Shown piece after piece: positions 49,514 to 58,862 of a stretch of DNA of 64,000 nt. The position numbers were made by a program, and so were the translations under genes. The notes under the pieces were generated by a model. The model was not told the origin of the DNA. It did no database searches and saw only the letters and a program-made list of their open reading frames with translations. Source of the stretch: Candidatus Krumholzibacteriota bacterium (GTDB lineage Bacteria > Krumholzibacteriota > Krumholzibacteriia > JAJRXK01); NCBI GenBank assembly GCA_024276305.1, contig JAJRXK010000005.1, positions 61,499 through 125,498 of the forward strand. Direction: 5' to 3'. The stretch's first letter is position 1. Each line of letters begins with the position of its first letter.

Positions 49514-52128
49514 GTTCGGCTTCGTCGAGTCCGCAGCGCCAGCCCCGGGGAGGTCGCAAGAAGGGACCGACGCCCATGATGGCGCAGTACCTCGAGCTCA
49601 AGGCCCAGCACTCCGACGCTCTCTTGCTCTTCCGGATGGGGGACTTCTACGAGACCTTCTACGAGGACGCGAGGATCGCGGCTCGAGTCCTGGGCCTGAC
49701 CCTCACCAGCCGCGAGAAGCAGGGGGGCGATCCCATCCCCCTCGCCGGAGTGCCGCACCACGCCTTGGATCACTATCTGGCGAAGCTGGTGGCGGCGGGT
49801 CATGTCGTCGCCATCTGCGAGCAGACCGAGGACCCCGCATTGGCCAAGGGACTGGTCCGGAGGGAGGTGGTCGAAGTCGTCTCTCCCGGGACCGTCACCG
49901 ATCCGGCCCTCCTCGACGAAAGCCAGAGCCTCTACCTGCTGGCGGTGGCCGAGGCCGGGCCCCAATGCGGATATGCCCTGCTCGATTCCTCGACCGGGGA
50001 GTTTCGCTGCGGCGAAACGGAGGTCGACGAGTTGGCGGGCTTGGCCCGGCGCTTCCGAGTGGCCGAGCTCCTCCTGCCCGAAGGGGGAGGAGAGGAGTGG
50101 GAGGCGAAGTGGCAATCCGTCTTCCCGGAAACTCCGCGGACCACCGTGTCAGGATTGCTCTTCGAGCCGGGATTCGCAGCGGAGATGCTGACCGATCACT
50201 TCCGGGTCCAGAATCTCGGGGGCCTCGGCCTGGCCGAGCTGCCCCACGCCAGCTGCGCGGCCGGAGCCGCCTTGCGCTATCTGGGGGATCGTCAGCGCCG
50301 TCGGCCCGATCAGGTGCGCGAAGTCCAGGTGGACTTTCCGGACCGGCACCTCCTGATCGATCGGGAGACCGTCGCTCATCTGGAGCTCTTCGAGGGGGTA
50401 CGGGCCGGCGAGAGGGAGACCTGCCTCTTCGCTCAACTCGATTCCACCCACACTCCCATGGGAAGGCGGAGATTGGCCGCGTGGCTGCGGGCCCCGCTCA
50501 ACGACCGGGCGGCCATCGAGCGGCGACACGACGCAGTGCAGTGGTTGGTGGAAGAGGAGAGTCGTCGGACGGCCCTGTCGGCCGCATTGTCGGGGACCGG
50601 TGACCTCGAGAGGATCGCGGGGAGAGTGGCGACGGGACGGGTTCTTCCCCATCAGCTCGTGCAGCTCAGGAGCGGTCTGGACCGGGTGCCCGAGTTGGTG
50701 GATCTGTTGAGTGCGGCCAGCGCCGACCTTCTCGGAGATCTGCCCCGCAATGCGTCGGGGGTGGAGGAGTTGGTGGCTCTGCTGCATTCGGCCCTGGTGG
50801 ACGAAGCTCCCACCCACCTTCGGCAGGGAGGAGTGATTCGCGAGGGCTACGATGCCGCCCTCGACGACCTGCGCGATCTGGATCGAGGGGGGAAGGCGTG
50901 GATCGCTCGCTACCAAGAAGAACAGCGAGAGCGCACCGGCATCGTCGGGTTGAAGGTCGGCTTCAACCGAGTCTTCGGCTACCACCTCGAAGTGACCAAC
51001 CGCCACCTCGATCGAGTTCCTTCGGACTACGAGGAGAAGCAACGCCTCGCCGGTGGCAAGCGCTACGTGACCGCAGAACTGAAAGCCCAGGAGCAGCGCA
51101 TCCTCCGAGCGGCCGAGGAATGCATCCGCACCGAACAGCGACTCTACGAGGGAGTGGTGGCGGCAGCCGCAGGCCATCTGCCCGCGCTCTACCTTTTGCT
51201 CGATGCCTGGGCCGATCTGGATGCTCTGGTCTCCTTGGCCTCGGTGGCGGCGCAGCGGGCCTACGTCCGTCCCGAGCTGGACGAGGCCGGAGAGATGCAC
51301 GTCGAGGCGGGACGCCATCCGGTGGTGGAGGCCTTGAGTCACGAGCCCTTCACTCCCAACGACCTCGACCTCGACCAGAGGCGCCGGCTCCTGGTCCTCA
51401 CCGGACCGAATATGGGAGGGAAGTCCACCTACCTGCGCCAGGCGGCCCTCTTCGTCATCCTGGCCCAAATGGGCAGCTTCGTTCCGGCCCAGCGGGCCCG
51501 ATTGGGATTGGTGGACCGGGTCTTCACTCGGGTGGGGGCCAGCGACAACCTGGCTCGGGGACAGAGCACCTTCTTGGTGGAGATGTCCGAGACGGCCAAG
51601 ATCCTCCGGACCGCCACCGATCGGAGCCTGGTGATCTTCGACGAGGTGGGCCGAGGCACTTCCACCACCGATGGCCTTGCCCTCGCGCGGGCGATCCTGG
51701 AATACCTGCACGACGGTCCCCATCGTCCCAAGACCCTCTTCGCCACCCACTTCCACGAGCTGACCCGGCTGGGAGACGATCTCGACCGGGCGGCCAACAT
51801 CCAAATGGAAGTCAAGGAGTCCCAGGGGAAGATCCTCTTCCTGCACCGGGTCATCGAGGGGGCGGGGGACCAGAGCTACGGAGTGCACGTGGCGCAGCTG
51901 GCGGGCTTGCCCCGACCGGTCCTCGAACGAGCGCGACAGTTGCTCCTCGATCCCGACGCCCTCCCCTCTGCGCCCTCCGCCGTTCAGGCCTCGCTCTTCG
52001 ACGCTCCGTCGCCGGCGGAGGAGCTCATCGCCGAGCTGAGCGAGGTGGATCCGGATCGCCTGCGACCCATCGAGGCCCTGCAGCTGCTGGCAGATCTGGC
52101 CGAACGCGCCCGCCATCGCCGAAGCTAG
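49510..52128 (+). CDS. mutS: DNA mismatch repair protein MutS
   Basis: TPMMAQYLELKAQHSDALLLFRMGDFYETFYEDA; LTGPNMGGKSTYLRQAAL; VIFDEVGRGTSTTDG; start ATG 49510. Confidence 0.96.
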   Translation: MSSASSSPQRQPRGGRKKGPTPMMAQYLELKAQHSDALLLFRMGDFYETFYEDARIAARVLGLTLTSREKQGGDPIPLAGVPHHALDHYLAKLVAAGHVVAICEQTEDPALAKGLVRREVVEVVSPGTVTDPALLDESQSLYLLAVAEAGPQCGYALLDSSTGEFRCGETEVDELAGLARRFRVAELLLPEGGGEEWEAKWQSVFPETPRTTVSGLLFEPGFAAEMLTDHFRVQNLGGLGLAELPHASCAAGAALRYLGDRQRRRPDQVREVQVDFPDRHLLIDRETVAHLELFEGVRAGERETCLFAQLDSTHTPMGRRRLAAWLRAPLNDRAAIERRHDAVQWLVEEESRRTALSAALSGTGDLERIAGRVATGRVLPHQLVQLRSGLDRVPELVDLLSAASADLLGDLPRNASGVEELVALLHSALVDEAPTHLRQGGVIREGYDAALDDLRDLDRGGKAWIARYQEEQRERTGIVGLKVGFNRVFGYHLEVTNRHLDRVPSDYEEKQRLAGGKRYVTAELKAQEQRILRAAEECIRTEQRLYEGVVAAAAGHLPALYLLLDAWADLDALVSLASVAAQRAYVRPELDEAGEMHVEAGRHPVVEALSHEPFTPNDLDLDQRRRLLVLTGPNMGGKSTYLRQAALFVILAQMGSFVPAQRARLGLVDRVFTRVGASDNLARGQSTFLVEMSETAKILRTATDRSLVIFDEVGRGTSTTDGLALARAILEYLHDGPHRPKTLFATHFHELTRLGDDLDRAANIQMEVKESQGKILFLHRVIEGAGDQSYGVHVAQLAGLPRPVLERARQLLLDPDALPSAPSAVQASLFDAPSPAEELIAELSEVDPDRLRPIEALQLLADLAERARHRRS

Positions 52129-52211
52129 CCCGGTCTTGCCTCGCCGGGGACTGGCGCGATCGGTGCATCCTCGGCCCGGGGAGAAGGTGAAGCCGGGTCG
52201 AAGCGATGGGA

Positions 52212-52241
52212 GGCGCCCATCTCTACGGCGGGCGCCCATCT
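52212..52241. repeat. 11-bp direct repeat GGCGCCCATCT x2 (19-nt period) in mutS-GAF intergenic region
   Basis: GGCGCCCATCT at 52212-52222 and 52231-52241. Confidence 0.6.
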
Positions 52242-52326
52242 TCATCAACGATCTTGGAACTAGTGCATAACCATAGCATTAGGCGGATTGTGTCATGTAG
52301 GATCTAGGTCTCTGCGGGGAGGGAGA

Positions 52327-54555
52327 GTGGATCTGTCTCACGCGCCACCGGGCCCGGAATTCGTCGCCATCCTGGGCGCGACGGAGGCCGAGGTGCCCAT
52401 TCTTGCCGAGCTGCAGCGCATTTCGCGGGTGCAGGTGGTGGGGGTCTACGACCCCCGCTCGGGCTCGGTGGGCCTGGAATTGGCGGAGATCCTGGGGATT
52501 CCCTTCGGGAGTGACGCCTCCTTCCTGGACCAGGTGGCGGCTGCGGCGCGGGTGGTCCTGCCCCGGGACCGTCATCGCTTAGAAGAGGCCATCGCCGAAC
52601 TGCAGGCCCGGGGAACGACGCTGATCGAGGCCGAGGAACTGTTGACCGAGCTTCGGGGTCCGGCCCGGGTGACCTCCCGCCGCGGGACTTCGCCCTTTCC
52701 CCGGCCGGGCCGTGCAGAATTGGAATCGCTCGAACAATCCGTGCAGTGGATCCAGAAAGCTCTGGATCGAGAGGAACTCCTGCGGTGGATGTTGGTCATC
52801 GCGGTGCAGGCCGCCGGTGCCACTCAGGGTTCGGTCCAACTCCTCGATGCCTACACCCAGGAACTCTACGTGGCCTACGCCGAAGGGCTGAGTGCCCACA
52901 CCGTTCGGTCGTCGCGGCAGAGTCTGGGGGAGGGCATTGCGGGCCGGGTGGCGGCGACCCGCTGCGCGGAACTCATCGAGGGTTTGCAGGGGCGGGCGGG
53001 TGAACGGGATCGCAGCGACATCCAGAGCGCGGTCTGCGCGCCCCTGGTGGACGGAGACCGCATCCTGGGAGTGGTCAATGCTTCCACCAATGTGGGCGAA
53101 CGGCGACTCACTCCCGAGGACCTGAACCAGCTGGTGGGGGTGGCCGAGCGAATGGCTCCGGTGCTGGGTCGGCTCCTCGAAATCCAGAGCGTCCTGGACC
53201 GGACCCTGGTCGAAGACTTCGAACGCGAGCTGGATCGGCTGTGCCGCCTGGGGGCGACGGTGGAAGAGACCCTCGCGGTGCTGAGAGAACTCCTCGAAGA
53301 CTTGAGCGCAGCGGACAGCGCCGAGCTGGTGATCCTGACCGAGGACGGGCCCGCCCTGGAAGTCCTGCCCCGACGGGCCGAAGACGGACGGCCCTGTCTG
53401 CGGCGGGAGCAGGATCCCTCGAAGGGAATTCTGGGACAGGTGTTGGTGGAGGGCTCCCCGGTGGTCCTCGAGGAACGCTACCGCAGCGCTGGCGAGTCCG
53501 AGAGCCAGAGGCGCCTCACCCTCTACGTGCCCATCGGCGGCCGCGACGCCTTCGCGGTGACCATCTTTCGCTTTGAAGCCCTCCGGGCTCTGAGTCCCTT
53601 CCAGAGAAACCTGGAGCGTTTGCGCGACATCCTGGTTCCCCGGCTGGGCACGATCCTGGCCCAGCATCAGGCGACCCAGCGCACCAACCGGCTGCGGGTG
53701 TTGGCCGAGGGCTTGGCCGAGGTGCCGACCCATCCGGTGGACCAACGCTTCTCGCGACTCCTGGCCCTGTTGATGGAAGTCACGCGGGCCCAGGCGGTGG
53801 CGCTGTGGACCGACGACGAAGTGGAGCCCACGGCGGAGATGCGGCGGGGTCCGGGGCCGCGTCCCCGCGAGTTCTGGGCCCAACTGAGGGAGCGATTGGG
53901 GCCCGAAGGCACCGCACGTCTTCGGGAGCTCGATCACCGCGGGGCGGCACTGCGGTCGGTCTTGATGGTCCGCGACGCGGAGGGCCGAGTGCTGGCGGCG
54001 ATCAACCGGGAGCCGGAGGATCATCTGGCGGAGTTCGGATTCCGCACCGAGGACCAGGAGGCAGCCCAGATGATCCTGGTGGCCGCGGCGCAGGTCGACC
54101 AGAGCCTGCACTCCGGTCAGGACTCGGAGACCTCGGTGGCGGTGCCACCGACTCCCGACGTGGACCGGCTCCTCTTCGAAAGCGTGCGCACCGAGTTGCG
54201 TCGAGCCCAGCGCTATCACTTCAGCTTCTCGCTGACGCGCTTCACGGTGGAAGGGTTGTCCGAGGAGGATGGAGCCGATCGTCTGCGAGAGGTGATCCTG
54301 GGAGTCGCCAGAGATACCGACACTCTCTACTGGCGCGGTGAAGAAGACTTCGTGGTCCTCGCTCCCGAAGAGACTCGCGGCCAGCGGCGTTTGGTGGCGC
54401 GCTATCGGGAGAGCATCGAGAGAGCCTTCGACACCGATTTCGCCTCCGAAGTCCGAGTGCATTCCCAGGCTGCATGTTATCCCCGCGATGCGGAGGATCC
54501 GGTCGATCTCCTCCGCAAGTGCGGGATCGAGGCGGGGAGCCCGGGGGCGGATTGA
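52327..54555 (+). CDS. Multidomain signalling protein: Rossmann-like N-terminus, three GAF-like regions, degenerate GGDEF domain
   Basis: FVAILGATEAEVPILAELQRISRVQVVGVYDPRSG; GAF motifs (SLGEGIAGRVAATRC, CAPLVDGDRILGVVNAS); C-terminal RDTDTLYWRGEEDFVVLAPE; GTG 52327. Confidence 0.72.
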   Translation: MDLSHAPPGPEFVAILGATEAEVPILAELQRISRVQVVGVYDPRSGSVGLELAEILGIPFGSDASFLDQVAAAARVVLPRDRHRLEEAIAELQARGTTLIEAEELLTELRGPARVTSRRGTSPFPRPGRAELESLEQSVQWIQKALDREELLRWMLVIAVQAAGATQGSVQLLDAYTQELYVAYAEGLSAHTVRSSRQSLGEGIAGRVAATRCAELIEGLQGRAGERDRSDIQSAVCAPLVDGDRILGVVNASTNVGERRLTPEDLNQLVGVAERMAPVLGRLLEIQSVLDRTLVEDFERELDRLCRLGATVEETLAVLRELLEDLSAADSAELVILTEDGPALEVLPRRAEDGRPCLRREQDPSKGILGQVLVEGSPVVLEERYRSAGESESQRRLTLYVPIGGRDAFAVTIFRFEALRALSPFQRNLERLRDILVPRLGTILAQHQATQRTNRLRVLAEGLAEVPTHPVDQRFSRLLALLMEVTRAQAVALWTDDEVEPTAEMRRGPGPRPREFWAQLRERLGPEGTARLRELDHRGAALRSVLMVRDAEGRVLAAINREPEDHLAEFGFRTEDQEAAQMILVAAAQVDQSLHSGQDSETSVAVPPTPDVDRLLFESVRTELRRAQRYHFSFSLTRFTVEGLSEEDGADRLREVILGVARDTDTLYWRGEEDFVVLAPEETRGQRRLVARYRESIERAFDTDFASEVRVHSQAACYPRDAEDPVDLLRKCGIEAGSPGAD

Positions 54556-54580
54556 CACCACCTCGCGGCAGGGCTAGTCT
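54552..54580 (+). promoter_or_regulatory. Promoter TTGACA-N17-TAGTCT upstream of mutL
   Basis: TTGACA 54552-54557, TAGTCT 54575-54580. Confidence 0.65.
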
Positions 54581-54661
54581 GCCATCGAGATCTCCTGCAG
54601 GTCGCCACCGCGACGGTTCCCTTCCTGCGGCACAACTTCTTTCTGAACAAGTAGTTTTCCT

Positions 54662-56515
54662 ATGTCCTTCGCGAGCGATGTGAAACGGGAGCGTCGGCCC
54701 ATCCGTCTCTTGGACCCCGGATGCGTGGAAAGAATCGCCGCCGGTGAGGTCATCGAACGTCCGGCCTCGGTGGTGAAGGAGCTCGTCGAGAACAGCCTCG
54801 ATGCGGGGGCCACCTCGGTGGTGGTGCACTTGAGGCAGGGGGGGCTCGAGGAGATTCGGGTGGAAGACGATGGCCACGGAATCCCCGCCCACGAAATGCC
54901 TCTGGCGGTGGAGCCCCATGCCACCAGCAAGATCGCCGGGAGCGGGGATCTGGGCAGTGTGTTGAGCTTCGGATTTCGAGGAGAGGCCCTGGCCAGCGTT
55001 GCCTCCGTCAGTCGCTTCAGTCTCCGCAGCCGCTTCGAGGGCGAGAGCGTGGGATCTCGACTGGACATGGTCGGCGGACGCCTGGAGCGGCAGGAACCGG
55101 ACTCCCGGCATCGGGGGACCAGCGTGATCGCCCGGGATCTGTTCTTCAACATTCCCGCGCGCAAGGAATTCATGAAGTCCGCGGCCTCCGAGAAGCGGGC
55201 GGTGACCACCGTTCTGACTGCTCTGGCTCTGGCCCACCCTCAGGTGGCCTTTCGTCTGGAGTCGGACGGGAGCACCGGATTGGACCTGCCCACGGCGGCC
55301 GATCTGCAGACCCGGGTCCACCGGGTGTTCGGAGCCAGCGTGGCCGAACAACTCCGGCGTTTCGAGGGGGAGGCCAACGGGATCCGCGTGGAGGGGATGG
55401 CCAGCCTGCCCACCTACACTCGGGGCAATCGCACCGGTCAGTTCTACTTCGTCAATCGACGCTATGTCTTCGACAAGGGCTTGGCCTCGGCCATCAGTAC
55501 GGCCTACCGCGAGGTGGTTCCCGCGGGACGATTCCCTTTGGTGCTGCTCTTCGTGGACCTGCCCACGGCGCGAGTGGACGTGAACGTCCATCCCACCAAG
55601 GCCGAAGTCCGCTTCCGGGACGCGAGCGCACTCCACCATGTGGTGCGGCATGCGCTGACCGACGCCTTGGCTCTGCGGCGCGAGCCGGCCGAAGGCAGAT
55701 TCGAAGAGTCTGCGGAGCGGGGAGAGAGTCCGGAGGCGCAGGCCCTGGGTCGGGTGGAGGCTCTTCTCGACGGGCGCGGACTCCGGGGCCCGACCGAAGG
55801 TTATCGTCAGGGACCGCGGTGGAGTCGCAGCCACGATTCTCCCACTCTCTTCGAAGGCGCCGGCGATGGCCCGGAGAGGGAGACGTCCTCCTCTCCCCTG
55901 GCCACCCCGGCGGGGGAGGCGGCCTTCGATCCCAGTTCTCTGACCGGATCGCACGAGCTGTTCTGGCAGCTGCACAACACCTTCATTCTGACCCAGGTCC
56001 GGGGCGCGTTGGTGATCGTCGACCAACACAACTCTCACGAACGCATTCTCTACAATCAGGGGAAGCAGGCCTTGGCCGGGCGCAACGCCCCGGTGCAGCA
56101 GCTCCTCTTTCCGACCACCATGGACCTCAGCCCGTCCGAACTCGACACCTACGGGGTCCACCGGGGAGACCTGGAGAAGATCGGCCTGCTGACCGAACCC
56201 TTCGGCGGGCAGACGATCCTGGTGCGTGGCATTCCCTCCGGACTGCGCAATTGGAATGACGGCGCCTTGCTCCGGGACGTCTTGGCCGATCTCGCCGAGA
56301 GGGGCAGCAGTTCGCGAGACCCTCGGGAGTCGATCCTGGCCAGCATGAGTTGCCACGGGGCGATTCGCGCCGGCGAGAAACTGACCCTGCCGGAGATGCA
56401 GGCCCTCATGGATCAGCTCTTCGCCACCGAGCTGCCCTATTCCTGTCCCCACGGCAGACCCACTCTCATTCGCATCGGCCTGCCCGAACTCGAGCGCCGC
56501 TTCGGGCGTCGCTGA
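54662..56515 (+). CDS. mutL: DNA mismatch repair protein MutL
   Basis: ERIAAGEVIERPASVVKELVENSLDAGATSV; SFGFRGEALASVASVS; C-terminal CPHGRPTLIRI. Confidence 0.94.
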   Translation: MSFASDVKRERRPIRLLDPGCVERIAAGEVIERPASVVKELVENSLDAGATSVVVHLRQGGLEEIRVEDDGHGIPAHEMPLAVEPHATSKIAGSGDLGSVLSFGFRGEALASVASVSRFSLRSRFEGESVGSRLDMVGGRLERQEPDSRHRGTSVIARDLFFNIPARKEFMKSAASEKRAVTTVLTALALAHPQVAFRLESDGSTGLDLPTAADLQTRVHRVFGASVAEQLRRFEGEANGIRVEGMASLPTYTRGNRTGQFYFVNRRYVFDKGLASAISTAYREVVPAGRFPLVLLFVDLPTARVDVNVHPTKAEVRFRDASALHHVVRHALTDALALRREPAEGRFEESAERGESPEAQALGRVEALLDGRGLRGPTEGYRQGPRWSRSHDSPTLFEGAGDGPERETSSSPLATPAGEAAFDPSSLTGSHELFWQLHNTFILTQVRGALVIVDQHNSHERILYNQGKQALAGRNAPVQQLLFPTTMDLSPSELDTYGVHRGDLEKIGLLTEPFGGQTILVRGIPSGLRNWNDGALLRDVLADLAERGSSSRDPRESILASMSCHGAIRAGEKLTLPEMQALMDQLFATELPYSCPHGRPTLIRIGLPELERRFGRR

Positions 56516-56521
56516 TTCGCG

Positions 56522-57475
56522 ATGACGTCGGATCGTTCTCTGAGCCTGGTCTTCCTCTTGGGAGCAACGGCGACCGGGAAGACCGACCTCGCCCTCGAGG
56601 CGGTGGCCGCCGCTCCGGTCCCGGTCGAGATCGTGAGCCTGGACTCGCGCCAGATCTACCGGGGGCTGGACGTCGGAACGGGGAAGGCCAGCCGGGAGCA
56701 GATGGCCGCGGCGCCTCATCACTTGGTGAACCTCTTGTCGCCCACCGAGACCTTCGATGCGGCGGCCTACCGCAGAGAGGTGGAGCGGGTGGTGCCTCGG
56801 ATCTTCGGCCGCGGGGCGGTTCCTCTCTTCGTGGGAGGAGCGGGTTTCTACCTGAGGGCTCTGCGTGAGGGATTCCTGGACCTGGACTTCGACGCGGATC
56901 GATTGACAGCCCTGCGGGCCGAGCTCGATACCCTCGGACTGGCGGAGCTTCGCGACCAATTGGCGGAGGTGGATCCGGCCACCAGCCAGCGACTCCACCC
57001 GCACGACCGCTATCGCATCGGACGCGCTCTGGAGATCTATCGTCTGAGCGGCACGCCGGTGTCGGTCCACGAAGCGCGCTTCCGGCCCCGCCCGCTGCTG
57101 GATGCCACCTTCGAAGGGGTGGTGCTCTCCCCCGACCGCGGGGTGTTGCACGATCGCATCGCGCGGCGCACGTCTCGGTGGTTGGATCACGGGTGGCGGG
57201 AGGAAGTGATGAGCCTGAGGGCCCGAGGCGTTCCCGCCGATGCCCCCGGTCTGCGCATTCTGGGCTATCGCCAGGTGGGGGAATGGATCGACGGCCAACG
57301 GACTCGCGAGGAGTGCGAGGCGGAGATCTGTACCCGGACGCGGCGCTACGCACGGCAGCAGGAGACCTGGTTCCGCAAGGAGAGTCCTCGGTGGTCGGGC
57401 TGCGCGGAAGATTCGGCGGCGGTGGCGGCCTTGGTGGAGGCCCTGGCGGACTCCGCCGAGCGGGCGCCTTCTTGA
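56522..57475 (+). CDS. miaA: tRNA dimethylallyltransferase
   Basis: LLGATATGKTDLALE; LDSRQIYRGLDVGTGKAS; GGAGFYLRAL. Confidence 0.94.
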   Translation: MTSDRSLSLVFLLGATATGKTDLALEAVAAAPVPVEIVSLDSRQIYRGLDVGTGKASREQMAAAPHHLVNLLSPTETFDAAAYRREVERVVPRIFGRGAVPLFVGGAGFYLRALREGFLDLDFDADRLTALRAELDTLGLAELRDQLAEVDPATSQRLHPHDRYRIGRALEIYRLSGTPVSVHEARFRPRPLLDATFEGVVLSPDRGVLHDRIARRTSRWLDHGWREEVMSLRARGVPADAPGLRILGYRQVGEWIDGQRTREECEAEICTRTRRYARQQETWFRKESPRWSGCAEDSAAVAALVEALADSAERAPS

Positions 57476-57500
57476 CAGTAGGGGCCGCCGTTGCTAGCGT
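57472..57500 (+). promoter_or_regulatory. Promoter TTGACA-N17-TAGCGT upstream of tRNA-Gly
   Basis: TTGACA 57472-57477, TAGCGT 57495-57500; overlaps miaA stop. Confidence 0.65.
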
Positions 57501-57513
57501 GCGGGGCTCTGGG

Positions 57514-57589
57514 GCGGGCGTAACTCAGTTGGTAGAGTATCAGCTTCCCAAGCTGAGGGTCGCGGGTTCGAGTCCCGTCGCCCGCTCCA
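57514..57589 (+). tRNA. tRNA-Gly (anticodon CCC), CCA encoded
   Basis: GCGGGCG...TCAGC-TTCCCAA-GCTGA...GCGGGTTCGAGTCCCGT-CGCCCGC-TCCA; full cloverleaf. Confidence 0.95.
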
Positions 57590-57617
57590 TTCGAAACCGC
57601 CGCGAGGAGGTGGGCCA

Positions 57618-58862
57618 TTGCCATCATCAGGGCAATCCTCGCATGACCAAGCGGCCGCGGCCTGGATTCCACCTCTCCTCTCGCTCCTTCTGACCGCATT
57701 GTTGTGGTGGTCGGTGTCCGACGCGGCGAGCGGTCCCTCTCCGATCCTCCTGTGGCTCATTCTGGTCGTTCTGGCGGTGCGTCACCGGGGCCAAGCGGCG
57801 ATGCGTACGCTCTTCTTTCCGCCCACGGTGTTGTTTCTGTTCTGGTTCCTGGGCGAGGCCCGCCCGATCACCCTGCCCCTGAGCATCGCCTTTCTCTTCG
57901 CGTACCTCCTCGATCCTCTGGTCGATCGATTCGAAGGCCGGTTGGGACGGACCCGGGCGGTGATCCTGCTGGCGCTGCCGGCGACGGCGCTGCTCATCGC
58001 GGTGGCCCTTCTGTTGGTGCCGGCGCTCTTGTCGGAACTCCAACACCTCGTCTCGAAGCTGCCCGAATTGCGCGCTCCGATCGAGGAGGCCCAGGAGTGG
58101 ATCCAGACCCGCAGCGCCGAGATGGGCGTCGACCTGGGGTGGGCATCGCTCAGCGAATTCCTGTTGCCCCGCTTGGAGAGCGTGGGCCAGACCGCCGTCG
58201 ACGCCGGAGGCCAGGTCTGGCGGGGATTGAAGGGGGTCTTCGATCTCCTGAGCCTGGTGGTGATCACCCCGGTGGTGACCTTCTATCTGCTGCGGGACTT
58301 CGACCGGATGCGGGAGGGTTTTCTGAGAGCCATGCCGGAGGGGAGTCGCGACCGGGTGACGGATTTCTTCTGCCGAGTCGATCGAGCGGTGAGCGCCTAT
58401 CTCCGAGGACAGCTGTTGGTGGGGTTGGTGCAGGGGGTTCTCTATGCGATCGGTCTGCAGATCCTGGGCTTTCAATACGCACTGTTGGTGGGGATCTGCG
58501 CGGTCTTCTTCAATCTGATCCCCTTCGTGGGCAGCGTGGCGACCGCGATCCTGGCGCTGGCCGTGGCTCTGCTGAGTGATGCGACCTGGACGAGTGTGGC
58601 TCAGGTGGGGGTCCTGTACGGGGTGCTCCAGACCCTCGATGCAGCGGTGCTCTCGCCCCGCATCGTGGGACGCTCCGTCGACCTGCATCCGGTGGCGGTC
58701 ATGATCGCCATCCTCGTGGGGGGAACCTTCTTTTCGGTGGCCGGCGTGCTCTTCGCCGTCCCCGCCGCGGCGGTATTGCGGGAGAGCCTGGCGGTGTGGA
58801 CGCGTCAGCTCCTCGAGCTCTTGCCCGGATTCGACGCGCGACCTCTGAGGACCGATCCGTGA
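57618..58862 (+). CDS. AI-2E/PerM-family transporter
   Basis: Polytopic protein; PITLPLSIAFLFAYLLDPLVDRFE; GILFAVPAAAVLRE-type C-terminus (FFSVAGVLFAVPAAAVL); TTG start with GAGGAGG. Confidence 0.85.
   Translation: MPSSGQSSHDQAAAAWIPPLLSLLLTALLWWSVSDAASGPSPILLWLILVVLAVRHRGQAAMRTLFFPPTVLFLFWFLGEARPITLPLSIAFLFAYLLDPLVDRFEGRLGRTRAVILLALPATALLIAVALLLVPALLSELQHLVSKLPELRAPIEEAQEWIQTRSAEMGVDLGWASLSEFLLPRLESVGQTAVDAGGQVWRGLKGVFDLLSLVVITPVVTFYLLRDFDRMREGFLRAMPEGSRDRVTDFFCRVDRAVSAYLRGQLLVGLVQGVLYAIGLQILGFQYALLVGICAVFFNLIPFVGSVATAILALAVALLSDATWTSVAQVGVLYGVLQTLDAAVLSPRIVGRSVDLHPVAVMIAILVGGTFFSVAGVLFAVPAAAVLRESLAVWTRQLLELLPGFDARPLRTDP

Noticed and set aside
52264-52285. dif-like site (AGTGCATAA...CATTAG) near mutS
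   Set aside because: Left arm weakly resembles a XerC arm but the right arm does not match; not supportable.
57514-57589. tRNA genes as integration sites for a mobile island
   Set aside because: No integrase, attachment-site duplication or foreign-looking genes next to either tRNA.
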